Of a DNA stretch of 5,150 bases, positions 1-4,815 are shown one piece after another; within the stretch, counting starts at the first letter, position 1, and each line of letters opens with the position of its first letter. Source of the stretch: Clostridiaceae bacterium (GTDB lineage Bacteria; Bacillota_A; Clostridia; Clostridiales; Clostridiaceae). The stretch is taken from positions 1 to 5,150 of the forward strand of contig JAQSXU010000223.1 in NCBI GenBank assembly GCA_029256485.1. Direction: 5' to 3'. Both the position numbers and the translations under genes were made by a program. The notes under the pieces are model-generated. The model had not been told where the DNA came from. It ran no database searches and saw nothing but the letters and a program-made list of their open reading frames with translations.

Positions 1-408
1 GTAGAAGTCTTTATAAGTAACATCATATTTGTACTTTTCATTATATGCATTAAAGTCAAAAATAAGCTTTGCAGTATTGTTTACAAAAGAATAAATGTAG
101 TGGTACATTATTCCTCCGCTTCCGCCCGCTGCAATGCTTATTAAAATATCAGAGCTGCCGTCACCTGTAAAATCTCCAATAAATAATGAAGGGTCATAAC
201 CTGAATTTTCTTTTAACAGCACGGTAAAGAACCTGCCTGTTCTTCCATCCTGTATTATAAGAGTTATATTTTCAGTAAAGGCACTGTCTGTGCTCCTTTT
301 TCCAGTTAAATAAACATTGTCTGGTATACCGTCACCATTTACATCTCCCTTTGCAAAGGAAACAATACCTAAATTCATCATATTATTTCTAAAACAGTAA
401 TTGTACAT
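1..408 (-). CDS. VCBS/FG-GAP repeat protein, N-terminal part (runs off the left edge)
   Basis: An open frame of 136 codons runs from ATG at 408-406 to the window edge without a stop, so the C-terminus is missing. The start follows AAAGGAG (414-420) by 5 bases. Two calcium-loop motifs are visible: DVNGDGIPD at residues 22-30 and DFTGDGSSD at residues 79-87. Both fit the DxxGDGxxD loop of FG-GAP/VCBS beta-propeller-like repeats, and each is followed by a hydrophobic strand (NVYLTG, ILISIA). A Gly-rich turn (AAGGSGG) follows the second loop. There is no signal peptide or membrane segment at the N-terminus, so the protein is probably made in the cytosol, unlike many secreted VCBS proteins. The 87-base gap from the GNAT gene and its own strong ribosome binding site suggest separate expression. 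The exact function is unknown. The domain call is fairly secure and the role is not. Confidence 0.8.
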   Translation of the reverse strand, partial: MYNYCFRNNMMNLGIVSFAKGDVNGDGIPDNVYLTGKRSTDSAFTENITLIIQDGRTGRFFTVLLKENSGYDPSLFIGDFTGDGSSDILISIAAGGSGGIMYHYIYSFVNNTAKLIFDFNAYNEKYKYDVTYKDFY

Positions 409-495
409 TACTACTCCTTTAATTTAAAGTTTCATAATATGATATGGTGAAGGTTGAAAAATGGCTACCTTATGCAGTTATATGAATTTTATGTA

Positions 496-963
496 TTATA
501 TGCTTATTTTTTTCTTATATATTTTTATATATTCACCTGAATATTCAACACCATCTTCAAGGTATTCCCATCCAGTTTTTTCATAATAGTTACAAATATC
601 AGTATAAAGAAATAGTTCTGTAAAACCCGCTTCTCTGCAGTATTCCGCCAAAAAATTCTGTAACTTTTGTCCAATTCTTTTTCCTCTGAAATTTTCTTTA
701 ACATACAATGCTGACAACCAGGGAAAAAGGTCTTGTCTACTCATTAAGTCACTTCTCCACAATCCTACAGTTCCGACTAATTCATTATCTTCAAGTGCAA
801 TAAATGTTAATGGTAGTTTATTTTTTATTAAACTGTTTTTTATTATACTTTGAAAAAAATCATAATTATTTTCATTTCCAAATTCTTTCCAAATCCAATT
901 TGTCACTGTATCAATGTATTCTTTGTGATCTGCTAAATGCTCAATGATAATAATAATGAACAT
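496..963 (-). CDS. GNAT family N-acetyltransferase
   Basis: A 155-residue protein with the length and motif order of single-domain GNAT enzymes, which transfer acetyl from acetyl-CoA to an amine. The acetyl-CoA pyrophosphate-binding loop is RGKRIG at residues 93-98, preceded by the beta-4 strand PWLSALYVKE (81-90). An arginine replaces the usual middle glycine. The C-terminal LYTDICNYYEKTGWEYL (119-135) is the usual beta-5/alpha-4 region with its FYEKxGW-like element. The central ELVGTVGLWRSDL (61-73) is the beta-2/beta-3 hairpin. The substrate cannot be read from the sequence; small-molecule or antibiotic acetylation is possible but unproven. The ATG at 963-961 directly abuts the AAAGGAG Shine-Dalgarno, which is unusually tight, and the in-frame stop four codons upstream leaves no other ATG. 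The gene starts 17 bases after repeat R1, so its promoter must lie in the repeat or farther upstream. Confidence 0.88.
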   Translation of the reverse strand: MFIIIIIEHLADHKEYIDTVTNWIWKEFGNENNYDFFQSIIKNSLIKNKLPLTFIALEDNELVGTVGLWRSDLMSRQDLFPWLSALYVKENFRGKRIGQKLQNFLAEYCREAGFTELFLYTDICNYYEKTGWEYLEDGVEYSGEYIKIYKKKISI

Positions 964-970
964 CTCCTTT
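964..970 (-). promoter_or_regulatory. Ribosome binding site touching the GNAT start codon
   Basis: AAAGGAG on the minus strand is followed immediately by ATG (963-961) with no spacer, whereas the other genes here have about 5-10 bases. The next codons are TTC and then a run of ATT/ATC. A non-standard ATT start a few codons downstream would have better spacing, but this is speculative. An in-frame TAA four codons upstream of the ATG excludes a longer protein. Confidence 0.6.
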
Positions 971-979
971 GCTTCTTAG

Positions 980-1061
980 TATCTAACTCTTGCATCATAA
1001 AGTATGCACCATGTTAGTTAATATCAGTCCTTTCTTATGATTTTAATGAACAATATAAGAA
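980..1061 (-). repeat. Intergenic direct repeat copy R1 (attC-like cassette boundary)
   Basis: This is one of three same-orientation copies. Over 981-1061 it matches R2 (2464-2544) at 77 of 81 positions. The 26 bases 980-1005 are identical in R1, R2 and R3. Read in gene direction the element contains AACTAAC (1019-1013), a 4-base spacer, TGCAT, an 8-base loop, ATGCA, a 3-base spacer and GTTAGAT (987-981). That gives a two-tier hairpin with the CTAAC/GTTAG outer stem and a TGCAT/ATGCA inner stem. GTTAGAT fits the integron R' consensus GTTRRRY, and AACTAAC misses the R'' consensus RYYYAAC by one base. The core of about 39 bases is shorter than usual attC sites. The distal half holds a second inverted repeat, TTTCTTAT/ATAAGAAA (1031-1038 with 1055-1062). 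It lies between plsY and the GNAT gene. That it is a repeat is certain; its function is inferred. Confidence 0.9.
994..1021 (-). promoter_or_regulatory. Candidate sigma-A promoter inside repeat R1
   Basis: On the minus strand TTAACT (1021-1016) is followed after 16 bases by TATGAT (999-994), which differs from TATAAT at one position. Transcription would start near 985-988, about 23 bases before the GNAT start codon. The same arrangement is present in R2. It would explain how the GNAT gene is expressed with only 17 bases between the repeat and its start. The -35 is a 4/6 match and AT-rich DNA produces such matches by chance. Confidence 0.35.
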
Positions 1062-1081
1062 AACTGCGTCACAAACTATAC

Positions 1082-1109
1082 AAATCTTATTTATAAATGG
1101 CAAAGATTT
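1082..1109 (-). terminator. Weak stem-loop just after plsY
   Basis: AAATCTT and AAGATTT form a 7-bp stem around a 14-base loop that itself contains the palindrome ATTTATAAAT. It begins 7 bases after the plsY stop. The stem is A/U-rich and the following bases (GTATAGTTTG) are not a real U-tract, so termination would be inefficient. The structure is visible and its role is uncertain. Confidence 0.25.
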
Positions 1110-1115
1110 TTAATA

Positions 1116-1709
1116 TTATTTTTCTTCATTATGTAAAATTCTTACTAAGTTGTCTTTATGCCTAAATATCATTAAAATACAAGCTATCATAGTAGAAATT
1201 ACTATTGAAACAGGTAATTTCATAACAATACATGCGATAGGTATTGTTACGCCTATTGCAATCGACCTAATTGACACTATACTTGTAAACAAGCGCAATA
1301 TAAAATGAACTGCAATTCCAACCAGCGTTGGGACTGGAGCAATCAAAATAAATGCACCAACTGTTGTATTTACACCTTTACCACCTTTAAACTCAAGAAA
1401 GGGAGTGTAATCATGCCCCAAAACTACTGCTAACGCAATAATAGAAATATAAGTAGTTGGTGACACTGGTAATTCTATAGTCTTTGCTAAATATATTCCT
1501 AAAATTACAGGAACTACACCCTTTAAAACATCTATTATTTGAGTGATGATAGATAATTTAGTTCCTACAATTCTTTTCACATTCGTTGAACCTATATTTC
1601 CACTACCTTTAGTCCTTATATCAATCCCACACAACTTTTTAGTAATCAAATACCCTGTTGGAATTGAACCACATAAAAAAGCGATTATAATTGTAATTAT
1701 AATAATCAT
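1116..1709 (-). CDS. plsY: PlsY-type glycerol-3-phosphate acyltransferase (acyl-phosphate dependent)
   Basis: A full-length 197-residue polytopic membrane protein. PlsY transfers an acyl chain from acyl-phosphate (made by PlsX) to position 1 of glycerol-3-phosphate, the first step of phospholipid synthesis, at the inner face of the membrane. All signature regions are present: GSGNIGSTNVKR (35-46), GHDYTPFLEFKGGKGV (98-113), the third loop FTSIVSIRSIAIGVTIP (141-157) and the C-terminal RHKDNLVRIL (183-192). Hydrophobic helices lie near residues 2-24, 52-75, 87-98, 117-138 and 150-181. Residues 114-115 are NT where many family members have AT. The start ATG follows GGGGGA by a normal spacing. 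It lies 62 bases downstream of the CPBP gene and is probably co-transcribed with it. Bacteria normally carry a housekeeping plsY, so this copy between repeats may be an accessory paralogue (inference). The family call is strong. Confidence 0.93.
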   Translation of the reverse strand: MIIIITIIIAFLCGSIPTGYLITKKLCGIDIRTKGSGNIGSTNVKRIVGTKLSIITQIIDVLKGVVPVILGIYLAKTIELPVSPTTYISIIALAVVLGHDYTPFLEFKGGKGVNTTVGAFILIAPVPTLVGIAVHFILRLFTSIVSIRSIAIGVTIPIACIVMKLPVSIVISTMIACILMIFRHKDNLVRILHNEEK

Positions 1710-1741
1710 TTACTTCCCCCATAATTAATTTTATTTTTCTG

Positions 1742-1770
1742 TCACATTACTATTACGACTTATAATGTAA
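1742..1770 (-). repeat. Inverted repeat between the CPBP gene and plsY
   Basis: TTACATTA (1770-1763) and TAATGTGA (1749-1742) pair over 8 bp including one G-U, around a 13-base loop. It starts 1 base after the CPBP stop codon and ends 32 bases before the plsY start. No U-tract follows, so it is not a standard terminator. It could be an mRNA-stabilising or processing hairpin, or an operator. Only the symmetry is observed. Confidence 0.4.
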
Positions 1771-1771
1771 A

Positions 1772-2428
1772 TTAAATTTTTAAAAACTTCATAGCTATTA
1801 TAATAACAGACATGCCATTAAATGCAAGATTGCATATAAAATGTGCTGTTATGGATATATATATATTTCTTGTTTTTATATATGATATTGTAAAAGGTAC
1901 TGACCAAATAATAGCAATAAGAAAACCTAATAGTTTCAATGAATGTTCACTTGCATATAGTAAAGTTCCGATAACAGTTGTAATCAATAGTGAAATATTG
2001 TTATCAAAATTTAATATTCCTTTTCTATAAAAAGCCTCTTCAGCTATTGGTGGAAGTACAATTGTTGTTAATGCAAATGCTATAAGTGTTGGTACATTAA
2101 CTACTTTAAAAACTCCCATGCCATCATTAATATTTGGAGATAATATGGATATTAATGAGCCAATTCCAAAGGCTGCAATCATTGATAGCAAAGTATACAA
2201 TACTGGCAGCCAAAATTCTTTACCTTTTTTCCACTCATTCCATAAATTTTTAAAACTTATAAAACCTATAACTATAAAGTATACTGCTAATCCTAAATAA
2301 AATATAAGATCACAATAAACCCTATGTTCAGAGCTAAACATATTACTAAAAAGCAAATATATTAAATGCCAGGTAATTGGCATTATTAGATATTTGCTTT
2401 GCATTTTTGCTTTTTCTGATATATTCAA
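1772..2428 (-). CDS. CPBP family membrane protein (CAAX prenyl protease-like), TTG start
   Basis: A 218-residue membrane protein of the CPBP (Abi/CAAX protease) family, intramembrane metal-dependent proteases of the Rce1 type. Motif 1 is EEAFYR (residues 130-135, the EExxxR catalytic pair plus arginine), motif 2 is the histidine in YASEH (H162) and motif 3 is HFICN (H196 and N200). All expected active-site residues are therefore present. Hydrophobic segments are near 13-30, 38-58, 75-97, 111-127, 145-160, 166-183 and 190-213. In bacteria such proteins act in bacteriocin self-immunity, peptide maturation or stress signalling, and no prenylated CAAX substrate is implied. The start is TTG at 2428-2426, set by AGGGGGAG (2434-2441) with 5-base spacing. 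The next in-frame ATG is 8 codons in and lacks such a site. The gene begins 34 bases after repeat R2 and is followed by plsY on the same strand. Confidence 0.88.
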   Translation of the reverse strand: MNISEKAKMQSKYLIMPITWHLIYLLFSNMFSSEHRVYCDLIFYLGLAVYFIVIGFISFKNLWNEWKKGKEFWLPVLYTLLSMIAAFGIGSLISILSPNINDGMGVFKVVNVPTLIAFALTTIVLPPIAEEAFYRKGILNFDNNISLLITTVIGTLLYASEHSLKLLGFLIAIIWSVPFTISYIKTRNIYISITAHFICNLAFNGMSVIIIAMKFLKI

Positions 2429-2433
2429 AAATA

Positions 2434-2441
2434 CTCCCCCT
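2434..2441 (-). promoter_or_regulatory. Ribosome binding site that sets a TTG start for the CPBP gene
   Basis: AGGGGGAG lies 5 bases before TTG (2428-2426). No ATG or GTG lies at a suitable distance, and the only nearby in-frame ATG is codon 9, so TTG is the best-supported initiation codon. Confidence 0.75.
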
Positions 2442-2462
2442 ATAAATTATCTTGTAACACAA

Positions 2463-2544
2463 TATCTAACTCTTGCATCATAAAGTATGAACTATGTTAG
2501 TTAATTTCAGTCCTTTATTATGATTTTAATGAACAATATAAGAA
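2463..2544 (-). repeat. Intergenic direct repeat copy R2 (attC-like cassette boundary)
   Basis: A near-identical copy of R1, with four substitutions in the 81 aligned bases, lying between the methyltransferase gene and the CPBP gene. The first 26 bases (2463-2488) are identical in all three copies. The outer stem AACTAAC (2502-2496) with GTTAGAT (2470-2464) is retained. The inner stem differs: two of the four changes fall in the 5-base variable stretch 2489-2493, leaving TCAT/ATGA with an ACTTT loop. The change at the C-to-A position in the distal half breaks one pair of the R1 hairpin, so that distal hairpin is probably not under selection as RNA. Beyond 2463 toward the CPBP gene there is no similarity to R1. 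Confidence 0.9.
2477..2504 (-). promoter_or_regulatory. Candidate sigma-A promoter inside repeat R2
   Basis: TTAACT (2504-2499), a 16-base spacer and TATGAT (2482-2477), with the same geometry as in R1. Transcription would start near 2468-2471, leaving a leader of roughly 40 bases before the TTG start of the CPBP gene. This would drive the CPBP-plsY pair. The support is motif resemblance plus presence in two repeat copies. Confidence 0.35.
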
Positions 2545-2578
2545 GAATGTGCAATAAGTGTTATACTCATAACCTTGG

Positions 2579-3274
2579 TTATTTTTTTCGTAAAATAACA
2601 TGATGAAAGGAAGCAATGGCTTTATACTCTTCTAATTCACTTACCTTCAATTCCATTTCTAACATCTGTTCCTGCCATGCTTCATCTTTTTGAATCTCCT
2701 GGTTTTGCTGTAGATCCCAAAAAGTCCTCATGCCTAAGATCTTTTCTAGTTCAAATTTATCTGACCATTCTAATAGTTCTTTATTTTCATAGTAATTTAT
2801 CATGCCAAACTTTTGTGCATGTCCATTTTTACCTTCCAATAGTTCATTGGCATGTTCAAAATTATTCAGTAATACTACCATCTGCATAATTCTTCCAGAC
2901 CTATTATGTTTTAAAATAGAAAGATAACCTTTCTTCTTTAATATCCTTGAAAATTCCTTTATGATTTCTTCTCTTTCACTTGCATATTCAAAAACGTTGT
3001 GACACAATATCACATCAAACGATTCATTTTCAAAATTTTTAAGTTCCTTTATGTCTCCTTTTATTTGTATATAGTTATTTTCTCTAAATCTATCTTGAAG
3101 CGTATTTTCATCTGGCTCTATTGCTATAACCTCATTGTCTATTGCAAAATGGTTTGCTGTCATTCCATTTCCACTTCCAAAATCCAAGACTCTTTTATTA
3201 TGTATGTGTTTTAATTGTTCCCATGTCATTTTCTTCTGCAGCAACTCCCAAGGAGCAATATCTTTAGCATCCAT
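2579..3274 (-). CDS. Class I SAM-dependent methyltransferase, CmoM/SmtA-like
   Basis: A 231-residue Rossmann-fold methyltransferase. Motif I is VLDFGSGNG (29-37), which binds S-adenosylmethionine. The acidic residue after beta-2 is E53 in VIAIEPD, motif II/III is GDI (73-75), and motif IV is FDVILCHNVFEY (86-97). The region after motif IV (GYLSIL-HNRSGRIM-NNFEHANELLEG, then GMRTFWDL and a C-terminal FHHVILRKK) matches from memory the layout of E. coli CmoM (SmtA), which methylates the carboxymethoxy group of tRNA wobble cmo5U. Many Firmicutes use a different wobble modification, so the substrate may not be tRNA and the symbol is withheld. AGGAGG lies 8 bases before the ATG. The gene is 138 bases downstream of the serine hydrolase gene and 34 bases before repeat R2. 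There are no membrane segments, so it is cytosolic. Confidence 0.85.
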   Translation of the reverse strand: MDAKDIAPWELLQKKMTWEQLKHIHNKRVLDFGSGNGMTANHFAIDNEVIAIEPDENTLQDRFRENNYIQIKGDIKELKNFENESFDVILCHNVFEYASEREEIIKEFSRILKKKGYLSILKHNRSGRIMQMVVLLNNFEHANELLEGKNGHAQKFGMINYYENKELLEWSDKFELEKILGMRTFWDLQQNQEIQKDEAWQEQMLEMELKVSELEEYKAIASFHHVILRKK

Positions 3275-3336
3275 TCTTAATACCTCCTAATTATATAAAC
3301 AACTTTTACTTCGCACTTAAATACTAAAACGACACA

Positions 3337-3393
3337 TAATAAGAAAGTTACGAATTAACATGACCATACATTATGCCTATAGTCTAATAGACC
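3337..3393 (+). repeat. Possible degenerate, inverted copy of the intergenic repeat
   Basis: On the plus strand this stretch contains, in order, ATAAGAAAG, ATTAAC, ATG, CATAC, TTATG and AGT-TAATAGA. R1 and R3, read on the minus strand, carry the same blocks in the same order (ATAAGAAAG, ATTAAC, ATG or ATA, ATAC, TTATG, GAGTTAGATA) with small gaps. It lies between the hydrolase and methyltransferase genes and has opposite orientation to R1-R3. In such AT-rich DNA the match could be chance, and the GTTAGAT box is not intact. Confidence 0.3.
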
Positions 3394-3397
3394 TATA
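3378..3397 (-). repeat. Short palindrome upstream of the methyltransferase gene
   Basis: TATA-G-GTCTA and TAGAC-TATA form a near-perfect inverted repeat, with one bulged G, between the hydrolase stop and the methyltransferase start. On the minus strand TTGTGT, 17 bases and TATAGG overlap it as a very weak promoter-like pair, so it could be an operator. No U-tract follows, which argues against a terminator. Confidence 0.35.
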
Positions 3398-3412
3398 CAC
3401 ACAAAATATTTT

Positions 3413-4666
3413 TTATTCTTTCTTAAATCCAAAGAATTCAAAACTGCCATCTTCACATTCCTTAAGCTCATACGGATTGGTTTGTGCAGACCACTTCCTT
3501 GCAAATTTATTCTTTCCAACAGGGTATAGCAAGTGATGCACATCTCCATTAAAACGCAGAAATTCCAATCCTTCTTTCCCTAATTCCAAAACTATCTTGT
3601 CTTTATAATATACCCCTTCATATTTGGAAAGTGTAGCTTTGTCTAATTTAACTTCAGGAATTCTTTTTGGCTCCTCGGTCTGCCCATTAAAGAGAATCTC
3701 TGTAATACAATTACCAATATGATAATTATTGCCGCAATCCAAATTGGATAATACCACTATACAGATATCATCATCATAAAAATCTTGTCTATACGTCATT
3801 ACACCTAAATGATCTCCTCCGTGATAGAATCTTGCCCTTCCGTACACTTTATCCTTATTTAATCCATAGCAATAACCATCTTTATTTTCAGTAAAAAATC
3901 GAGTATATGTATTATCTGATAAATACATTTTATTTTTGAGACAGTAATACCATTTGCATAGGTCACCAAAATTTGACAATACAGCTCCAGCACCTACACT
4001 AAATTTTTCATTATAATACTGGCACCTTACTTTCTCATTTCTATCCATCTGGTACGGAAATGCTTTATTCTTTATAATAATATGCCCATCATCCAAAACA
4101 GTATTTTTCATGCCAAGAGGATCAAAAATATACTTTTTTAGAGCCCCACCAAAATTTATTGCAACTATATTTTCAATTGCCCATGCAAGTACATTGTAAT
4201 TTGCATTATTGTATTCAAATTGATCACCAGGTTCAAAACTTAATGGTCTTTTAATGAATTTAGTAAAGAAATCATTACGATTGAAAGTACTTCTATCATA
4301 AATCTGAAAAAAGTCATCTTCCCAGTTATAAAACTGGTGAAGTCCTGAAGTGTGTGATAATAAATGATGTGCCGTAATCCTATCATCAATGTATAATTCC
4401 TTTGGCAAATACAAATTTATCGGCTTATCGATATCTATCCTTTTATGTTCATATAAAAACATTACTAAAAATGCAGTAAACTGTTTCGACATTGATCCTA
4501 GAGTATAACATGTATCTATATTGTTTGGAATGCCATATTCATGACATGCCATACCGAATGATTTATTATATACAACCTTGCCATTGTTCAAAACACCAAT
4601 TGTACCTGAAAATGGCCAAATTTCTATATATTTATCAATATAGCTTTCAATAGTTGATAATTTCAT
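3413..4666 (-). CDS. Serine hydrolase, class C beta-lactamase/PBP family, no signal peptide
   Basis: A 417-residue protein of the beta-lactamase (class C-like) serine hydrolase superfamily, which includes esterases, D-aminopeptidases and penicillin-binding protein 4*-like enzymes. The nucleophile motif SxxK is SMSK (S58, K61), the second motif YxN is YNN (152-154), and the third box is HGG (282-284) in place of KTG. HTSGL (105-109) and GAGAVLS (225-231) are further family signatures. Residues from about 340 to 417 form a separate beta-rich tail like those of lipocalin-like C-terminal domains in this family. The N-terminus is charged and lacks a signal peptide or lipobox, so the enzyme appears cytosolic. 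That makes true beta-lactam resistance or cell-wall activity doubtful. AAAGGAG is 10 bases before the ATG. It is the first gene after repeat R3 and is followed by the methyltransferase gene. Confidence 0.9.
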   Translation of the reverse strand: MKLSTIESYIDKYIEIWPFSGTIGVLNNGKVVYNKSFGMACHEYGIPNNIDTCYTLGSMSKQFTAFLVMFLYEHKRIDIDKPINLYLPKELYIDDRITAHHLLSHTSGLHQFYNWEDDFFQIYDRSTFNRNDFFTKFIKRPLSFEPGDQFEYNNANYNVLAWAIENIVAINFGGALKKYIFDPLGMKNTVLDDGHIIIKNKAFPYQMDRNEKVRCQYYNEKFSVGAGAVLSNFGDLCKWYYCLKNKMYLSDNTYTRFFTENKDGYCYGLNKDKVYGRARFYHGGDHLGVMTYRQDFYDDDICIVVLSNLDCGNNYHIGNCITEILFNGQTEEPKRIPEVKLDKATLSKYEGVYYKDKIVLELGKEGLEFLRFNGDVHHLLYPVGKNKFARKWSAQTNPYELKECEDGSFEFFGFKKE

Positions 4667-4715
4667 GAAATAATAACTCCTTTGTTAATTTTTTTTATGA
4701 GTATCTTTATTTCAA

Positions 4716-4744
4716 TATATAAATACTTACTTCATCTTTCACAA
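4716..4744 (-). promoter_or_regulatory. Candidate promoter of the serine hydrolase gene
   Basis: TTGTGA (4744-4739), a 17-base spacer and TATATA (4721-4716), each matching the sigma-A consensus at four of six positions. It lies in the unique DNA between repeat R3 and the hydrolase start, leaving a leader of about 45 bases. Of the units bounded by repeats, this is the one with enough room for its own promoter outside the repeat. Confidence 0.4.
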
Positions 4745-4758
4745 AACTTATGACGTTT

Positions 4759-4812
4759 TATCTAACTCTTGCATCATAAAGTATTGAGCTATGTTAATAA
4801 ATAAATGAACGA
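4759..4812 (-). repeat. Intergenic direct repeat copy R3 (shorter, diverged)
   Basis: The 26 bases 4759-4784 are identical to R1 and R2. A 6-base variable stretch (4785-4790; five bases in the other copies) is followed by the conserved second arm ATGTTA (4791-4796). Beyond this only AATGAAC-AT (about 4803-4812) resembles the distal half of R1/R2, as if an internal block were deleted. In gene direction the pair is TATTAAC (4799-4793) and GTTAGAT (4766-4760), a weaker outer stem than in R1. It ends a few bases from the stop codon of the small membrane protein gene and precedes the serine hydrolase gene by 92 bases. Confidence 0.85.
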
Positions 4813-4815
4813 TTT

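Noticed and set aside
933..998. Short leader ORF beginning MMQELD in the conserved repeat block (also at 2440-2481 and 4748-4777)
   Set aside because: The shared residues simply reflect the identical DNA block. No copy has a ribosome binding site, the C-termini differ completely, and the ATGs overlap the candidate -10 hexamer.
980..1061. Repeat as a MITE or insertion-sequence remnant
   Set aside because: No terminal inverted repeats or target-site duplications are visible at the ends of R1, R2 or R3, and no transposase fragment is present.
1031..1062. TTTCTTAT/ATAAGAAA hairpin in R1 as a rho-independent terminator
   Set aside because: There is no U-tract after the stem, and R2 breaks one of the pairs without compensation.
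1543..1728. Plus-strand open frames opposite plsY and the other genes (1543-1728, 1812-2030, 2118-2300, 2677-2889, 2999-3214)
   Set aside because: They lie antisense to well-supported minus-strand genes, lack ribosome binding sites, and encode sequences without recognisable domains.
2569..2582. ATAACC-TT-GGTTAT palindrome with a T-run, resembling a terminator at the end of the methyltransferase gene
   Set aside because: The T-run lies on the plus-strand side, where no gene is transcribed. In gene direction the stem is only 5 bp and no U-tract follows.
3355..3549. A 64-residue minus-strand frame overlapping the 3' end of the serine hydrolase gene
   Set aside because: It is out of frame with the hydrolase, has no ribosome binding site, and is Cys-rich without a domain; it looks like a shadow.
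980..4812. CRISPR-like array
   Set aside because: The copies are more than 1.4 kb apart with whole genes between them; there are no short regular spacers.
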